A DNA stretch of 64,000 nucleotides from Actinomycetota bacterium (GTDB lineage Bacteria; Actinomycetota; Acidimicrobiia; Acidimicrobiales; Aldehydirespiratoraceae), in contig JAPOHW010000003.1 in NCBI GenBank assembly GCA_029979265.1, positions 1 to 64,000 of the forward strand, in the 5' to 3' direction. The first letter of the stretch is position 1. Each line of letters starts with the position of its first letter. The position numbers were made by a program, and so were the translations under genes. The notes below the pieces were generated by a model. It did no database searches, was not told where the DNA came from, and saw nothing but the letters and a program-made list of their open reading frames with translations. Positions 1 through 8,669 of the stretch are shown here, piece by piece.

Positions 1-6
1 GGCGCC

Positions 7-474
7 ATGAGCACCGAACGTCCCTTTCGAGTCCTCGGCCTTCAGCAGATCGCCATCGGCGGTCTCGACCTGGCTGCGCTCAGTCGTCTGTGGGTCGACA
101 CCCTCGGTGTCGAGAAGGTGAGCGACTACACGAGCGAGTCGGAGAACGTGCAGGAAGACATCCTTCGCCTCGGTTCGGGATCGCACGCGGTCGAGATCGA
201 TCTCATGCAGCCCCTCGATCCTGCGTCGCGTCCCCGGGTCCACGATCCGGCGCTCAACCATCTCGGACTGTGGGTCGATGACCTCGAGGCTGCAGTTGAG
301 TGGTTGACGGCTCGCGGTATGCGGTTCACCCCGGGCGGTATTCGTCCTGGTGCCGCTGGCCACGACATCGTGTTCGTACACCCCAAGGGCAACGAAGAGT
401 TCCCGTTGAGCGGTGAGGGTGTGCTGATCGAACTCGTTCAAGCTCCCGACGACGTCATCGCCGCGCTCGGCTGA
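7..474 (+). CDS. VOC-superfamily protein, methylmalonyl-CoA epimerase-like
   Basis: Single-domain glyoxalase/VOC protein of 155 residues. The N-terminal beta-alpha-beta module opens with [11 protein letters not shown]. The second module has [13 protein letters not shown] (around residue 85) and ends with VLIELVQAP (around residue 140). The His and Glu in these strands occupy the usual VOC metal-ligand positions, and the segment VFVHPKGN...[10 protein letters not shown] recalls methylmalonyl-CoA epimerases. The ATG lies 6 bases into the window, so an upstream start cannot be excluded. The neighbouring genes handle acyl-CoA compounds, which fits an epimerase role, but a lyase or dioxygenase-like role is also possible. 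Confidence 0.75.
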   Translation: MSTERPFRVLGLQQIAIGGLDLAALSRLWVDTLGVEKVSDYTSESENVQEDILRLGSGSHAVEIDLMQPLDPASRPRVHDPALNHLGLWVDDLEAAVEWLTARGMRFTPGGIRPGAAGHDIVFVHPKGNEEFPLSGEGVLIELVQAPDDVIAALG

Positions 475-548
475 ACGAGGCGAGCATCACTCGCCGATCG
501 GATCGACGGTTTCGTGTCCTCGGACGCGGTCGAACGGCTCGGTGGTGC

Positions 549-1748
549 TCAGTTGAGACGCTCGACGATCATGGCCATGCCTTGGCCGCCACCTACGCAC
601 ATCGACTCCATGCCGATGGTGGCTCCGGCATCTTCGAGGCCGTTGAGCAATGTCGTCATGATGCGAGCACCGGTCATGCCGAACGGGTGCCCGAGGGCGA
701 TCGCACCCCCGTTGGGGTTGAGCCTGTCGAGGTCGATCCCGAGTGCATCGGCCGATCCGAGCACCTGCACGGCGAACGCCTCGTTGATCTCGACATGGTC
801 GATGTCGGTGATCGTCATCCCGGCTCGTGCCATGGCCTGCCGGCAGGCCTCGATCGGACCCAGCCCCATGATCTCGGGGTTGAGGGCCGAGACGCCGCTG
901 GAGATGATGCGGGCGATCGGGGCGAGGCCCATGGCCTTGGCCTTGGTGTCGCTCATGACGAGTACGGCGGCAGCGCCGTCGTTGAGGGGGCAGGCGTTGC
1001 CGGCGGTCACGGTTCCGTCGGGACGAAACACCGGCTGAAGCTGACTGACCTTGTCGATCGTGGTGCCGGGACGGATGCCGTCGTCGTGGCTGACGACGGT
1101 CCCGTCGGGCAGCGTGTAGGGCGTGATCTCGCGTTCGAAGAAACCACGAGCAAGGGCGGTCTCGGCTCGGTTTTGGGACGAGACCCCCCACTCGTCCTGG
1201 CGTTCGCGGCTGATACCGGTGTGTTGGGCAACGTTCTCGGCCGTCTGACCCATGGCGATGTAGATGTCGGGCACGCCGGACGGCGGTTGCCAGCTGTCGG
1301 CACCACCGGTGGAACGCTCGGCGGTGCGGGCCTCGGCGTCGGCGAACACCTCGTTGTGAGGACCGGTGTCCGACGCACCGTACAGGTAGCGGCTCACCGT
1401 CTCGACACCGCCGGCGACGAAGCAGTCACCTTCACCGGCCATGATGGCATGTGCTGCCATGCGAATCGTCTGCAGCGATGACGAGCAGTAACGGTTGACG
1501 GTGACACCGGGGAGATCGAGGCCCTGCTGAGCGGAGATCACGCGGGCGATGTTGTAACCACCCTCACCCCCGGGCTGACCGATGCCCCAGATGACGTCTT
1601 CGACCTCGTTCGGATCGAGGTCGACCTTGGCCATGACGTCGCTCAGCGTGTGGGCCGAGAGGTCGTCGGGTCGGGCATCGACGAGTGAACCCTTGTTGGC
1701 TCGGCCGATGGGAGTGCGGGATGTGGAGACGATGACGGCGTCAGCCAT
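549..1748 (-). CDS. Acetyl-CoA C-acyltransferase (thiolase)
   Basis: Thiolase of 399 residues, the normal family length, catalysing thiolytic cleavage of 3-ketoacyl-CoA or acetyl-CoA condensation. The acyl-accepting cysteine is C88 in NRYCSSSLQ. The C-terminal half has NEAFAVQVL, the catalytic-His motif GHPFGMTGAR and the second cysteine motif CVGGGQG. The ATG at 1748 is chosen because AAGGAGG sits a few bases upstream on the minus strand and the product starts MADAVIVSTSRTPIG, as thiolases do. The longer frame to 1841 adds an unrelated 31-residue extension. Divergent from the aldehyde dehydrogenase. Substrate chain length cannot be read from the sequence. Confidence 0.93.
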   Translation of the reverse strand: MADAVIVSTSRTPIGRANKGSLVDARPDDLSAHTLSDVMAKVDLDPNEVEDVIWGIGQPGGEGGYNIARVISAQQGLDLPGVTVNRYCSSSLQTIRMAAHAIMAGEGDCFVAGGVETVSRYLYGASDTGPHNEVFADAEARTAERSTGGADSWQPPSGVPDIYIAMGQTAENVAQHTGISRERQDEWGVSSQNRAETALARGFFEREITPYTLPDGTVVSHDDGIRPGTTIDKVSQLQPVFRPDGTVTAGNACPLNDGAAAVLVMSDTKAKAMGLAPIARIISSGVSALNPEIMGLGPIEACRQAMARAGMTITDIDHVEINEAFAVQVLGSADALGIDLDRLNPNGGAIALGHPFGMTGARIMTTLLNGLEDAGATIGMESMCVGGGQGMAMIVERLN

Positions 1749-1773
1749 GGTTCCTCCTTGGACGACGGAAATG

Positions 1774-1787
1774 TGAACGAACGTTAA
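1774..1787. promoter_or_regulatory. Imperfect palindrome TGAACG-AA-CGTTAA upstream of thiolase
   Basis: A 14-bp near-palindrome (TGAACG, 2-bp spacer, CGTTAA, one mismatch from a perfect repeat) lies 26 bp upstream of the thiolase ATG in the divergent region. TetR-family regulators of fatty-acid genes often bind TGAACG-N2-CGTTCA-like sites. No regulator gene is adjacent, so assignment as an operator is inference. Confidence 0.35.
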
Positions 1788-1865
1788 CACCACATCCTCG
1801 GGCCACGGCACGGATGCAGCGCGGCGTTTCGGCCCCGGCACGCACCTGACGTATCGTCAGGATCC

Positions 1866-3332
1866 ATGACTTCGATCGACGTCGACAAGAACTGGCAGCT
1901 GCTCATCGACGGTGCGTGGGTCGACCCCGCGGCGGGCACGTACGACGTCGTCGATCCGGCCACGACGCAGGTGGTCGGCCACGCACCGGAGGCGTCGGTC
2001 GAGCAGGCCCTCGATGCTGCAGCCGCAGCTCGAGCGGCCGCGACGGGATGGAAGAACACGCCGCCGGCCGAACGGTGCGAGATCATCGGCCGCCTCGCCG
2101 ACGAGGTTGCAGCCAGGTCCGCCGACTGGGTGCCCACCGTGCAAGCCGAGACCGGTGCGCTGCAGCGGATCACCGAGACGCTCCAGGTCGGCGGTCCGGC
2201 GGTCGACCGATTTCGCTACTACGCCAGGCCGATCGATCTCGACGAGAGTCTTGCACCAGTGCCGGTCGAGAAGGGCCCCCTCGGCCCCGCCGGTCTCATG
2301 TCGGCTCGGGTGACCCTCCAGCCGGTCGGCGTCGTGGCGGCGATCACGCCCTACAACTTCCCGGTCACCAACGTCGCAGGAAAGATCGCCCCGGCACTTG
2401 CGGCTGGCTGCACCACCGTGATCAAGCCTGCGCCCCAAGACCCACTCGGTATTCTCCTCCTCGGCGAGGCGATCGCCGCCGCTGGCTTCCCACCCGGCGT
2501 GGTCAACATCGTCAACGGTGCCGGACCGGAGGTGCCGGCCGCGCTCGTCGACAGTCGCGATGTCGACATGATCTCCTTCACCGGATCGTCGGCGGTCGGG
2601 GCCACGATCATGGCGAATGGTGGCAAGACGATGAAGCGCCTCCTCATGGAGCTGGGTGGCAAGGGCGCAGCGATCGTCACCGAGGATGCCGACATCGCAA
2701 GCGCAGCCCAGGCGATCGCCACCGTATGGGGCTTCCATTCGGGTCAGATCTGCACGGCGCCGACCCGGGTGATCGCCCACCGCGACGTGTACGACCAACT
2801 GGTCGAGACACTCGGGACCTTCTCGGGTTTCATGGCCGTGGGCGATCCCAAGGACGCCGGCACGATCGTCGGCCCGGTCATCACCGAGGGCCACCGTGAT
2901 CGGGTGGAGGACTTCATCAGGCGCGGCACCGACGCGGGCGCCACACTCGTGTGCGGCGGCGAACGCCCCGACCTCGACGGCTACTACGTTGCGCCGACGC
3001 TCCTCGCCGACTGTACGCCCGACATGCACGTCGTCCGGGAGGAGGCCTTCGGGCCGGTCATCGTTGTGATGCCTTCCGACGACGACGACCACGCCGTCGC
3101 GTTGGCCAACGACTCCGATTACGGCCTCTACAGCTACGTGTTCTCGGGTGACACCAACCGGGCGTATCGCATCGCCCAGCAACTCGAGACCGGAAATGTT
3201 GGCCTGAACGTGATCCAGCCTCATATGGAGGCGCCCTTCGGCGGCTTCAAGATGAGCGGCGTCGGTCGCGACCGCGGCAAGTGGGGGATCGAGGCATACA
3301 GCGAGATCCAGTCGATCAACTGGATCGGCTGA
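1866..3332 (+). CDS. NAD(P)-dependent aldehyde dehydrogenase
   Basis: ALDH-superfamily enzyme of 488 residues that oxidises an aldehyde to the acid (or acyl-CoA) with NAD(P). Visible landmarks are TPYNFPV (nucleotide/substrate channel), FTGSSAVGATI, the general base E262 in MELGGKGA, the catalytic C296 in SGQICTAPTR, and EEAFGPVIVV near the C-terminus. The ATG at 1866 is followed directly by typical ALDH N-terminal sequence. The CoA-transferase gene starts 10 bp downstream, so the two are probably co-transcribed. The aldehyde substrate is unknown. Confidence 0.93.
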   Translation: MTSIDVDKNWQLLIDGAWVDPAAGTYDVVDPATTQVVGHAPEASVEQALDAAAAARAAATGWKNTPPAERCEIIGRLADEVAARSADWVPTVQAETGALQRITETLQVGGPAVDRFRYYARPIDLDESLAPVPVEKGPLGPAGLMSARVTLQPVGVVAAITPYNFPVTNVAGKIAPALAAGCTTVIKPAPQDPLGILLLGEAIAAAGFPPGVVNIVNGAGPEVPAALVDSRDVDMISFTGSSAVGATIMANGGKTMKRLLMELGGKGAAIVTEDADIASAAQAIATVWGFHSGQICTAPTRVIAHRDVYDQLVETLGTFSGFMAVGDPKDAGTIVGPVITEGHRDRVEDFIRRGTDAGATLVCGGERPDLDGYYVAPTLLADCTPDMHVVREEAFGPVIVVMPSDDDDHAVALANDSDYGLYSYVFSGDTNRAYRIAQQLETGNVGLNVIQPHMEAPFGGFKMSGVGRDRGKWGIEAYSEIQSINWIG

Positions 3333-3342
3333 GAGGAGCGCT

Positions 3343-4551
3343 GTGCAGACTCCTCCGCTCGACGGGCTTCGGGTGATCGAAGGGTCGGCGTTCGTCGCCG
3401 CCCCCTCTGGGGGAATGACCCTGGCCCAATTGGGGGCTGACGTGATCCGGTTCGATCAGATCGGCGGTGGTATCGACTTCAAGCGGTGGCCCCTCACCGC
3501 AGAGGGGGAGTCGATCTACTGGGCCGGTCTGAACAAGGGCAAGCGGTCGATCGCCGTCGACCTGCGCAGCGACCGAGCCAAGGAGTTGCTCACCGCGCTG
3601 ATCGCCGACGCAGGCACATTTCTGACCAACTTCCCGGCCCGGGGATGGATGAGCCATGCGTCGCTGTCGCAGCACTGCGACGATCTCGTGATGCTCGCCA
3701 TCACGGGCAATCGCGACGGGTCCACTGCACTCGACTACACGGTCAACTGCGCGGTCGGATACCCGACCGCAACCGGTCCGGTGGAGGGAACCGAGCCGAT
3801 CAACCATGTCCTCCCGGCTTGGGATCTGATCTGTGGGCAGACGGCGGCCCTGGGGATCCTCGCAGCCGACCGTCACCGGCTCCGAACCGGTGCAGGATCG
3901 TCGATGACGTTGGCACTCAGCGACGTCGCCTTCGTCGCGGTGAGCGCGCTCGGTCACGTGGCCGAGGCGCAGATCAACGGCACCGAGCGAGAACGGTTCG
4001 GCAACGACATCTATGGCGCCTATGGCACGACCTTCACCTGCCGGGACGGCACGGTCGTCTACGCCGTCGGCATCAGCCCCAAGCAGTGGCGCGGCCTGCT
4101 GGAGGCGACCGATGCGGTGGATGCGGTTGCCGCGATCGAGACCGAGCTGGGAGTGAGCTTCCGCGACGAGGGAGCACGGTTCGCCCACCGGGAGGCGATC
4201 ACAGCGGCGGTGGCACCCTGGATTGCTGCACACACGATCGACGAGGTAGCCGCCCGTTTCGATGCACTTGGCGTGTGCTGGGGTCGCTACCAGTCGTTCA
4301 AAGAGTTGGTCGACCGCGACCCACGTGTTTCGCTCGAGAGCGACTTGTTCCGCAATCTCGAACAGCCAGGTATCGGCACCTACCTCACGCCAGGCTCACC
4401 GGTGGCGTTCGGCGGGACGTTGCCGCTCGAGCCGACTGCAGCTCCGCGGCTGGGGGAGCACACCGAGCAGATCCTGGCAGAAACGCTCGGGCTGTCGGCC
4501 GGTGAGATCGGTGCACTCCACGATGACGGCGTGGTGGCATCGCCATCATGA
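3343..4551 (+). CDS. CaiB/BaiF family III CoA-transferase
   Basis: Protein of 402 residues with the family III CoA-transferase fold, which moves CoA between carboxylic acids. The N-terminus has LDGLRVIEGSAFVAAPSGG and ADVIRFDQIGGGIDF, followed by NKGKRSIAVDL. The aspartate in LPAWDLICGQ is a candidate catalytic residue (Asp169 of formyl-CoA transferase). The GTG start at 3343 has GAGAGGAG just upstream. It sits 10 bp behind the aldehyde dehydrogenase, suggesting that an aldehyde is oxidised and the acid then activated to a CoA thioester. The exact donor and acceptor are not recognisable. Confidence 0.88.
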   Translation: MQTPPLDGLRVIEGSAFVAAPSGGMTLAQLGADVIRFDQIGGGIDFKRWPLTAEGESIYWAGLNKGKRSIAVDLRSDRAKELLTALIADAGTFLTNFPARGWMSHASLSQHCDDLVMLAITGNRDGSTALDYTVNCAVGYPTATGPVEGTEPINHVLPAWDLICGQTAALGILAADRHRLRTGAGSSMTLALSDVAFVAVSALGHVAEAQINGTERERFGNDIYGAYGTTFTCRDGTVVYAVGISPKQWRGLLEATDAVDAVAAIETELGVSFRDEGARFAHREAITAAVAPWIAAHTIDEVAARFDALGVCWGRYQSFKELVDRDPRVSLESDLFRNLEQPGIGTYLTPGSPVAFGGTLPLEPTAAPRLGEHTEQILAETLGLSAGEIGALHDDGVVASPS

Positions 4552-4764
4552 CCGGTTTGTCGCCCCGGTGATCGATCTACATTCCTCGAACAGTTCGGCG
4601 ATTAGGGATCCATCTGTCAGAACGATGATAGCTAGCGTTAACATTCATGACGCTTCCGGGGACTAGTGGTGCAGTTCTTCCTAGGTTGGGAACCGTCAGC
4701 CGAACGAGGAGCGCTTCGCCGGACCCTGCGGTGCGGTGGCGGGCCCCAGGGAAGCGAGGTAGCT

Positions 4765-5109
4765 ATGCTCGAGATGTTCGAGACCGTCGAGTCCACCGGT
4801 CCGGTCGGGCCCACGGGTTGGATGGACGAAGCCGCATGCAACGGCAAGAGCAACCTGTTTTTTGCCCCGTTCGCCGAGCGTCCCGAAGCGCGGGTTCGGC
4901 GAGAGGCGGCTGCTCGGAGGGTGTGCGAGTCCTGCGACTCGCTCGAGATGTGCCGCACCTATGCACGCACGAACCGGGAACTGGGCTTTTGGGGTGGTGA
5001 GTCCGAGAGCGAGCGGGCCGAAGCTGGCTTTGCCCCCACCACACCGATCATCGGTCGCAAGCGCGTGGCGGAGGAACGAGCCCGCACCGCGCTCGCCCGG
5101 GCGGTCTGA
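4765..5109 (+). CDS. WhiB-family iron-sulfur transcriptional regulator
   Basis: Small WhiB-like protein (114 residues) that should bind a redox- or NO-sensitive 4Fe-4S cluster through C25, C54, C57 and C63 (spacing C-x28-C-x2-C-x5-C). After the cysteines comes GFWGGES, the family's G(V/I/F)WGG turn, then a basic tail IIGRKRVAEERAR that probably contacts DNA or sigma factor. I chose the ATG at 4765 because the 33 upstream residues in the longer frame are not WhiB-like and GAGG lies about 7 bp before this ATG. The roughly 210-bp gap upstream probably carries its promoter. WhiB proteins are actinobacterial. Which WhiB subclass this is cannot be settled by eye. Confidence 0.93.
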   Translation: MLEMFETVESTGPVGPTGWMDEAACNGKSNLFFAPFAERPEARVRREAAARRVCESCDSLEMCRTYARTNRELGFWGGESESERAEAGFAPTTPIIGRKRVAEERARTALARAV

Positions 5110-5227
5110 GCCGACGATCGCGCTCGAGGACTCGCCCTCGGACGCTCGCAACGACGAAACTGCAGCAGTGGCCCACTCGCCGTGTTGCTCACCGAACCGT
5201 GAAACCTCCGGTCCTGCTGCCACCCCG

Positions 5228-6052
5228 ATGGGATCTGGCGGCGCGCCTGCGTCCGACCGTGTGACGATTCCGTCCGGATCGTTTCGGATGGGGACGACCG
5301 ATCAGCGATTTCCTGCCGACCGAGAGGGGCCGGTGCGGACCGTCGAGGTGGACACCTTCTCCATCGGCGCCACCGTGGTCACCAACGCCGAATGGCAGGC
5401 GTTCGTCGCTGCGACCGGTTTCGTTTCCCTCGCCGAGCGTGAGGGCTGGTCCTTCGTGTTCGGTGGCCTGCTGCCGGACGACTTTCCACCTACCCAGGGT
5501 GTCGTCGGCGCCGAATGGTGGCGAGTGGTCGAGGGCGCAAACTGGCGTCACCCCGAAGGTCCGCATGCCGACCTGGCCGGTCGTGACGATCACCCGGTGA
5601 TCCACATCAACTGGGACGAAGCGCAGAGCTATGCCCGCTGGGTCGGTGGACGGCTCCCGACCGAGGCCGAATGGGAAAAGGCGGGGCGCGGTGGCCTCGA
5701 CCAGGCGTGTTATCCCTGGGGTGACGAACTGCAGCCGGCGGGCGAGCATCGCTGCAACATCTGGCAGGGAACGTTCCCGAGTGACAACACCGCCGAAGAT
5801 GGGTGGATCGGACCATCACCCGTTCGGTCCTTCCCACCGAACGGGTACGGGCTCTTCGACGTCGCCGGCAACACCTGGGAGTGGACGGCCGACTGGTTCG
5901 ACGAGCGAGCTCGGCAGCGCGTGGTTCGCGGCGGTTCGTATCTGTGCCATGACTCGTACTGCAATCGCTACCGGGTCGGAGCCCGCAGCTCGAACACGCC
6001 GGACACGACCACCGGGAACATCGGGTTTCGTGTCGCGTGGGACGAAACTTAG
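5228..6052 (+). CDS. Formylglycine-generating enzyme (FGE/SUMF1 family)
   Basis: A 274-residue FGE-sulfatase-domain protein. It opens with IPSGSFRMGTT and has GGRLPTEAEWEKAGRGG, PWGDE, NGYGLFDVAGNTWEWTADW and VRGGSYLCHDSYC. C240 and C245 form the C-x4-C redox pair of genuine aerobic, copper-dependent FGEs; most paralogues lack it. The following RYRVGARSSNTPDTTTGNIGF is also FGE-specific. The enzyme converts a Cys in sulfatases (CxPxR) to formylglycine. No sulfatase lies in the window. The start is uncertain: ATG 5228 is used, a GTG at 5168 is possible, and the frame open back to 4862 overlaps whiB and is rejected. Confidence 0.92.
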   Translation: MGSGGAPASDRVTIPSGSFRMGTTDQRFPADREGPVRTVEVDTFSIGATVVTNAEWQAFVAATGFVSLAEREGWSFVFGGLLPDDFPPTQGVVGAEWWRVVEGANWRHPEGPHADLAGRDDHPVIHINWDEAQSYARWVGGRLPTEAEWEKAGRGGLDQACYPWGDELQPAGEHRCNIWQGTFPSDNTAEDGWIGPSPVRSFPPNGYGLFDVAGNTWEWTADWFDERARQRVVRGGSYLCHDSYCNRYRVGARSSNTPDTTTGNIGFRVAWDET

Positions 6053-6942
6053 GTCGACAGATCGCCGACGAAGGGCGGATCGGCACCTCGTCGCCGAACC
6101 GTGATTCCGGCGACCGAGATCGCAAAGGCGACGATCTCACGCCACTCGCTCAGGGTGACGGTGGCAAGTGCCCCGATGGTGTGGATGTGCCGTTCCCAGA
6201 GTTGGGTGAGGACACCGCCACAGAAGGAGTCGCCGGCCCCAACCGTGTCGACCACGTCGACCGGTGGCACGGGCACGGTGATGTGACCCTCGGCCGTGTG
6301 CACGGTGACGTCGACCGAGCGAGTGGTGATCAGCGCAACGATGCCACGGGCCAACAACTCGGCTGCGATGTCGCCTTCGTCCCGATCCGGCCATATCCAT
6401 GCGAGATCGTCGTCGGACGCCCGGAACAGCGAGGCGACGGCGCACCAACGATTGAACCAGGGTTGCCACCGGTCACGCCCAAGTGGCTCGATGATCTGCG
6501 GTCGGACATTGGGGTCGAACGACACGATGCCGTCGAGGGACTCGGCGAGTTCGGCCAGCACCCCGGCACCCGGTTCGCGGAAGATGCTCAGCGTTCCTCC
6601 GTGGAGCAGGTGGGGGCCACCGATCAGCAGGTCCGGGTCGGGCGGCTCGACGAAGACGTCGGCGGTGTGTTCGCCGTGGAAGCGGAAGACGGGAGGATCG
6701 CCGAACACTTCGGCCCGGCAGGTCGGCTCCGGCCCGCGCTGGGTGAGTCGAACGTCAACGCCCGATGTCACGAGGTGCTCCCAGATCGCCTTACCGTGCG
6801 AGTCCGTCGACACTCTTCCGACGAAGGCCGTCGGCGCGCCGAGACGAGCGCAGGTCACGGCGACGTTCATCGGTCCACCGCCGGGAACCGGTGCAGGGAC
6901 CAGATCGACGAGGGCTTCTCCGCAGCTGATGATCATGGCCAT
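6049..6942 (-). CDS. PfkB-family carbohydrate kinase (fructokinase-like)
   Basis: Ribokinase/PfkB fold sugar kinase, 297 residues. The N-terminal motif is SCGEALVDLVP with the substrate-pocket GGGPMNVAVTCARLG. The C-terminal ATP/anion-hole signature DTVGAGDSFCGGVL contains the catalytic Asp. Sequence style fits fructokinases, but specificity within PfkB is not readable by eye. The start at 6942 (MAMIIS) is chosen over the long frame to 7095; ATG 6936 is equally possible. It follows the lipid kinase by 22 bp and its 3' end overlaps the convergent FGE gene by 4 bp. Confidence 0.87.
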   Translation of the reverse strand: MAMIISCGEALVDLVPAPVPGGGPMNVAVTCARLGAPTAFVGRVSTDSHGKAIWEHLVTSGVDVRLTQRGPEPTCRAEVFGDPPVFRFHGEHTADVFVEPPDPDLLIGGPHLLHGGTLSIFREPGAGVLAELAESLDGIVSFDPNVRPQIIEPLGRDRWQPWFNRWCAVASLFRASDDDLAWIWPDRDEGDIAAELLARGIVALITTRSVDVTVHTAEGHITVPVPPVDVVDTVGAGDSFCGGVLTQLWERHIHTIGALATVTLSEWREIVAFAISVAGITVRRRGADPPFVGDLST

Positions 6943-6964
6943 GTCATGTTGGTCGAAAGGGATG

Positions 6965-7834
6965 TCATCGGGCGATTCTGAGAGCTCCGGGAACGGACTC
7001 GATGGTGCATGGGGTTGGACCCACGCATTCGCCATCGCCCCAGACCACCAGTGGCTCGTCGGTGGTGATCCGGACCGATCGACCGCGGTACCCATGCACC
7101 TTCGGATGGTTCATATGGGTGCCGTTGAAGACCCGACTGAAAAACCGGAGGAGTTCGAGGCGACCGACCTCGTCCACGACGGTGACGTCGAGGAGCCCGT
7201 CGCTCGGATCGGCGTCCGGTGCGATCTGCATACCGCCGCCGAACCACGCAGTGTTCGCAACGGCGAGCAGGGTCGCCCGGTGAGCGATCACATCGCCGTC
7301 GATGTCGAGTTCAAGCGCTCGCGTCGCGAGCTGCGGGAGTTCGAGGATCGTGGCCACCGTGTAGCGACTCGGTCCCTGCGGACGGCGGAGGCGCTCGGCC
7401 CGCTCGTTCACGTCGCCGCTGAACCCGGCGGTGACGACTGATGCGGTCCACTGATCGCCGCAACGGAGTGCGTCGAGGGGAGTGAAGTCGTGGAGTGCGA
7501 CGGCTGCCGCCTCGAGCGGATCACTGGGAATCCAGTCGATGCCGCGGACGAAATCATTGCCGGTGCCGACCGGGATCACACCGAGGATGGTCTCGGTGCC
7601 GGCAACCGCTTGCAGCCCCAGGTGGACGATGCCATCGCCACCAAGGACGACGAGTCGCTGTGCCCCATCGGCCACGGCCTTGCGGGCGTTGGAGGCGGAC
7701 TCCTCGGCACTGGTGCCGGAGACATCGATCACCTGGGCGCCGAGCGCCCGCAGACGGTCGAGAACGTCGGCGCGTGTGCCTCTGGTTCGACCGCGGCCGG
7801 CGTCGGGACTGATCAGGACGTGAACGTCGCTCAT
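6965..7834 (-). CDS. Diacylglycerol/lipid kinase family protein
   Basis: A 289-residue DAGK-catalytic-domain protein (YegS/DgkB-like) that would phosphorylate a lipid hydroxyl with ATP. Family motifs are all visible: LISPDAGRG at the N-terminus, VLGGDGIVHLG (nucleotide-binding GGDG) and GVIPVGTGNDFVRG. The C-terminal domain has FGGGMQIAPDADPSDGLLDV. Length is normal. It lies between the enoyl-CoA hydratase (about 20 bp upstream) and the PfkB kinase, all on the minus strand, so probably in one transcript. The lipid substrate is undetermined. Confidence 0.9.
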   Translation of the reverse strand: MSDVHVLISPDAGRGRTRGTRADVLDRLRALGAQVIDVSGTSAEESASNARKAVADGAQRLVVLGGDGIVHLGLQAVAGTETILGVIPVGTGNDFVRGIDWIPSDPLEAAAVALHDFTPLDALRCGDQWTASVVTAGFSGDVNERAERLRRPQGPSRYTVATILELPQLATRALELDIDGDVIAHRATLLAVANTAWFGGGMQIAPDADPSDGLLDVTVVDEVGRLELLRFFSRVFNGTHMNHPKVHGYRGRSVRITTDEPLVVWGDGECVGPTPCTIESVPGALRIAR

Positions 7835-7853
7835 TGTCGCCGAGACCCGCTGG

Positions 7854-8669
7854 TCAACGCTCGTCGAGCCATGGGGGCCAGTCGGCGGTCGGACTCAGAG
7901 ACCACTGAGGATCGCGCTGCTCCAAGAACGCCTGCACGCCCTCGCGGGAGTCGGCGGTGCCCATGAGGTGCAGGTGGAGATCGCGTTCCAGTTCGTTGAT
8001 CTCGTCGGCGGAGGGTGCGGAGCGCCAGAGCAGCCGCTTCGACACGCCGACCGACACCGGTGCGGTATGGGTGGCGATGTCGGCTGCAAGTTCGAGAGCC
8101 CGCTCGAGCACGTTCGCAGCGGGGAGCGACTCGGTGGCAAGACCCCATGACACTGCGTCGTGACCGCTGAACGTACGACCGGTGAGGACGATGTCGGCCG
8201 CCCGAGCGTGCCCGACGAGGCGGGGGAGGGTCCAGTGGGCATGGGCATCGGGGAGGACACCACGCCGGTTCTGAACGATGCCGAGCTTGGCGTCGTCCGC
8301 CACGATCCGGATGTCGCACTGCAGTGTCATGGTGAGTCCGATCCCGATGGCGTGGCCGTTGATGGCGGCGATGACCGGCTTGCGGCAGTCCCACGGGTGA
8401 AAACCGTCGAGCGGGTCCGAGGAGAAGGTGTCCGTCGTCGGTGTGTCGAAGGTGCCGGCGCCCCTCGATACATCGGCACCGGCACAGAACGCCCGGCCCG
8501 AACCGGTCACCACGACGACGCGAACGGAGTCGTCCGTGTCGGCAGTACGCAGCGCGTCCACCAGACCCGCGGCCATCTCGCCCGAGAAGGCGTTCATGGT
8601 GTCGGCCCGGTTGAACGTGACCAGGAGGATTCCTGGGTCGAGACGCTCGACGAGCAGGGCCTCGCTCAT
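7854..8669 (-). CDS. Enoyl-CoA hydratase/isomerase family protein
   Basis: Crotonase-fold protein of 271 residues. The CoA-binding loop GSGRAFCAGADVSRG supplies oxyanion-hole residues, and the second oxyanion segment is INGHAIGIGLTMTLQCDIRI. I chose the ATG at 8669 (MSEALLVERLDPG), which overlaps the stop of the upstream P-type ATPase gene as ATGA. The 31-residue extension in the longer frame is Arg/Pro rich and belongs to the shadow of ctpE. Function could be hydratase or isomerase. Confidence 0.88.
   Translation of the reverse strand: MSEALLVERLDPGILLVTFNRADTMNAFSGEMAAGLVDALRTADTDDSVRVVVVTGSGRAFCAGADVSRGAGTFDTPTTDTFSSDPLDGFHPWDCRKPVIAAINGHAIGIGLTMTLQCDIRIVADDAKLGIVQNRRGVLPDAHAHWTLPRLVGHARAADIVLTGRTFSGHDAVSWGLATESLPAANVLERALELAADIATHTAPVSVGVSKRLLWRSAPSADEINELERDLHLHLMGTADSREGVQAFLEQRDPQWSLSPTADWPPWLDER

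Noticed and set aside
4862-5227. N-terminal extension of the FGE frame
   Set aside because: It overlaps whiB in another frame and the residues are not like FGE; a start at 5228 or 5168 is more plausible.
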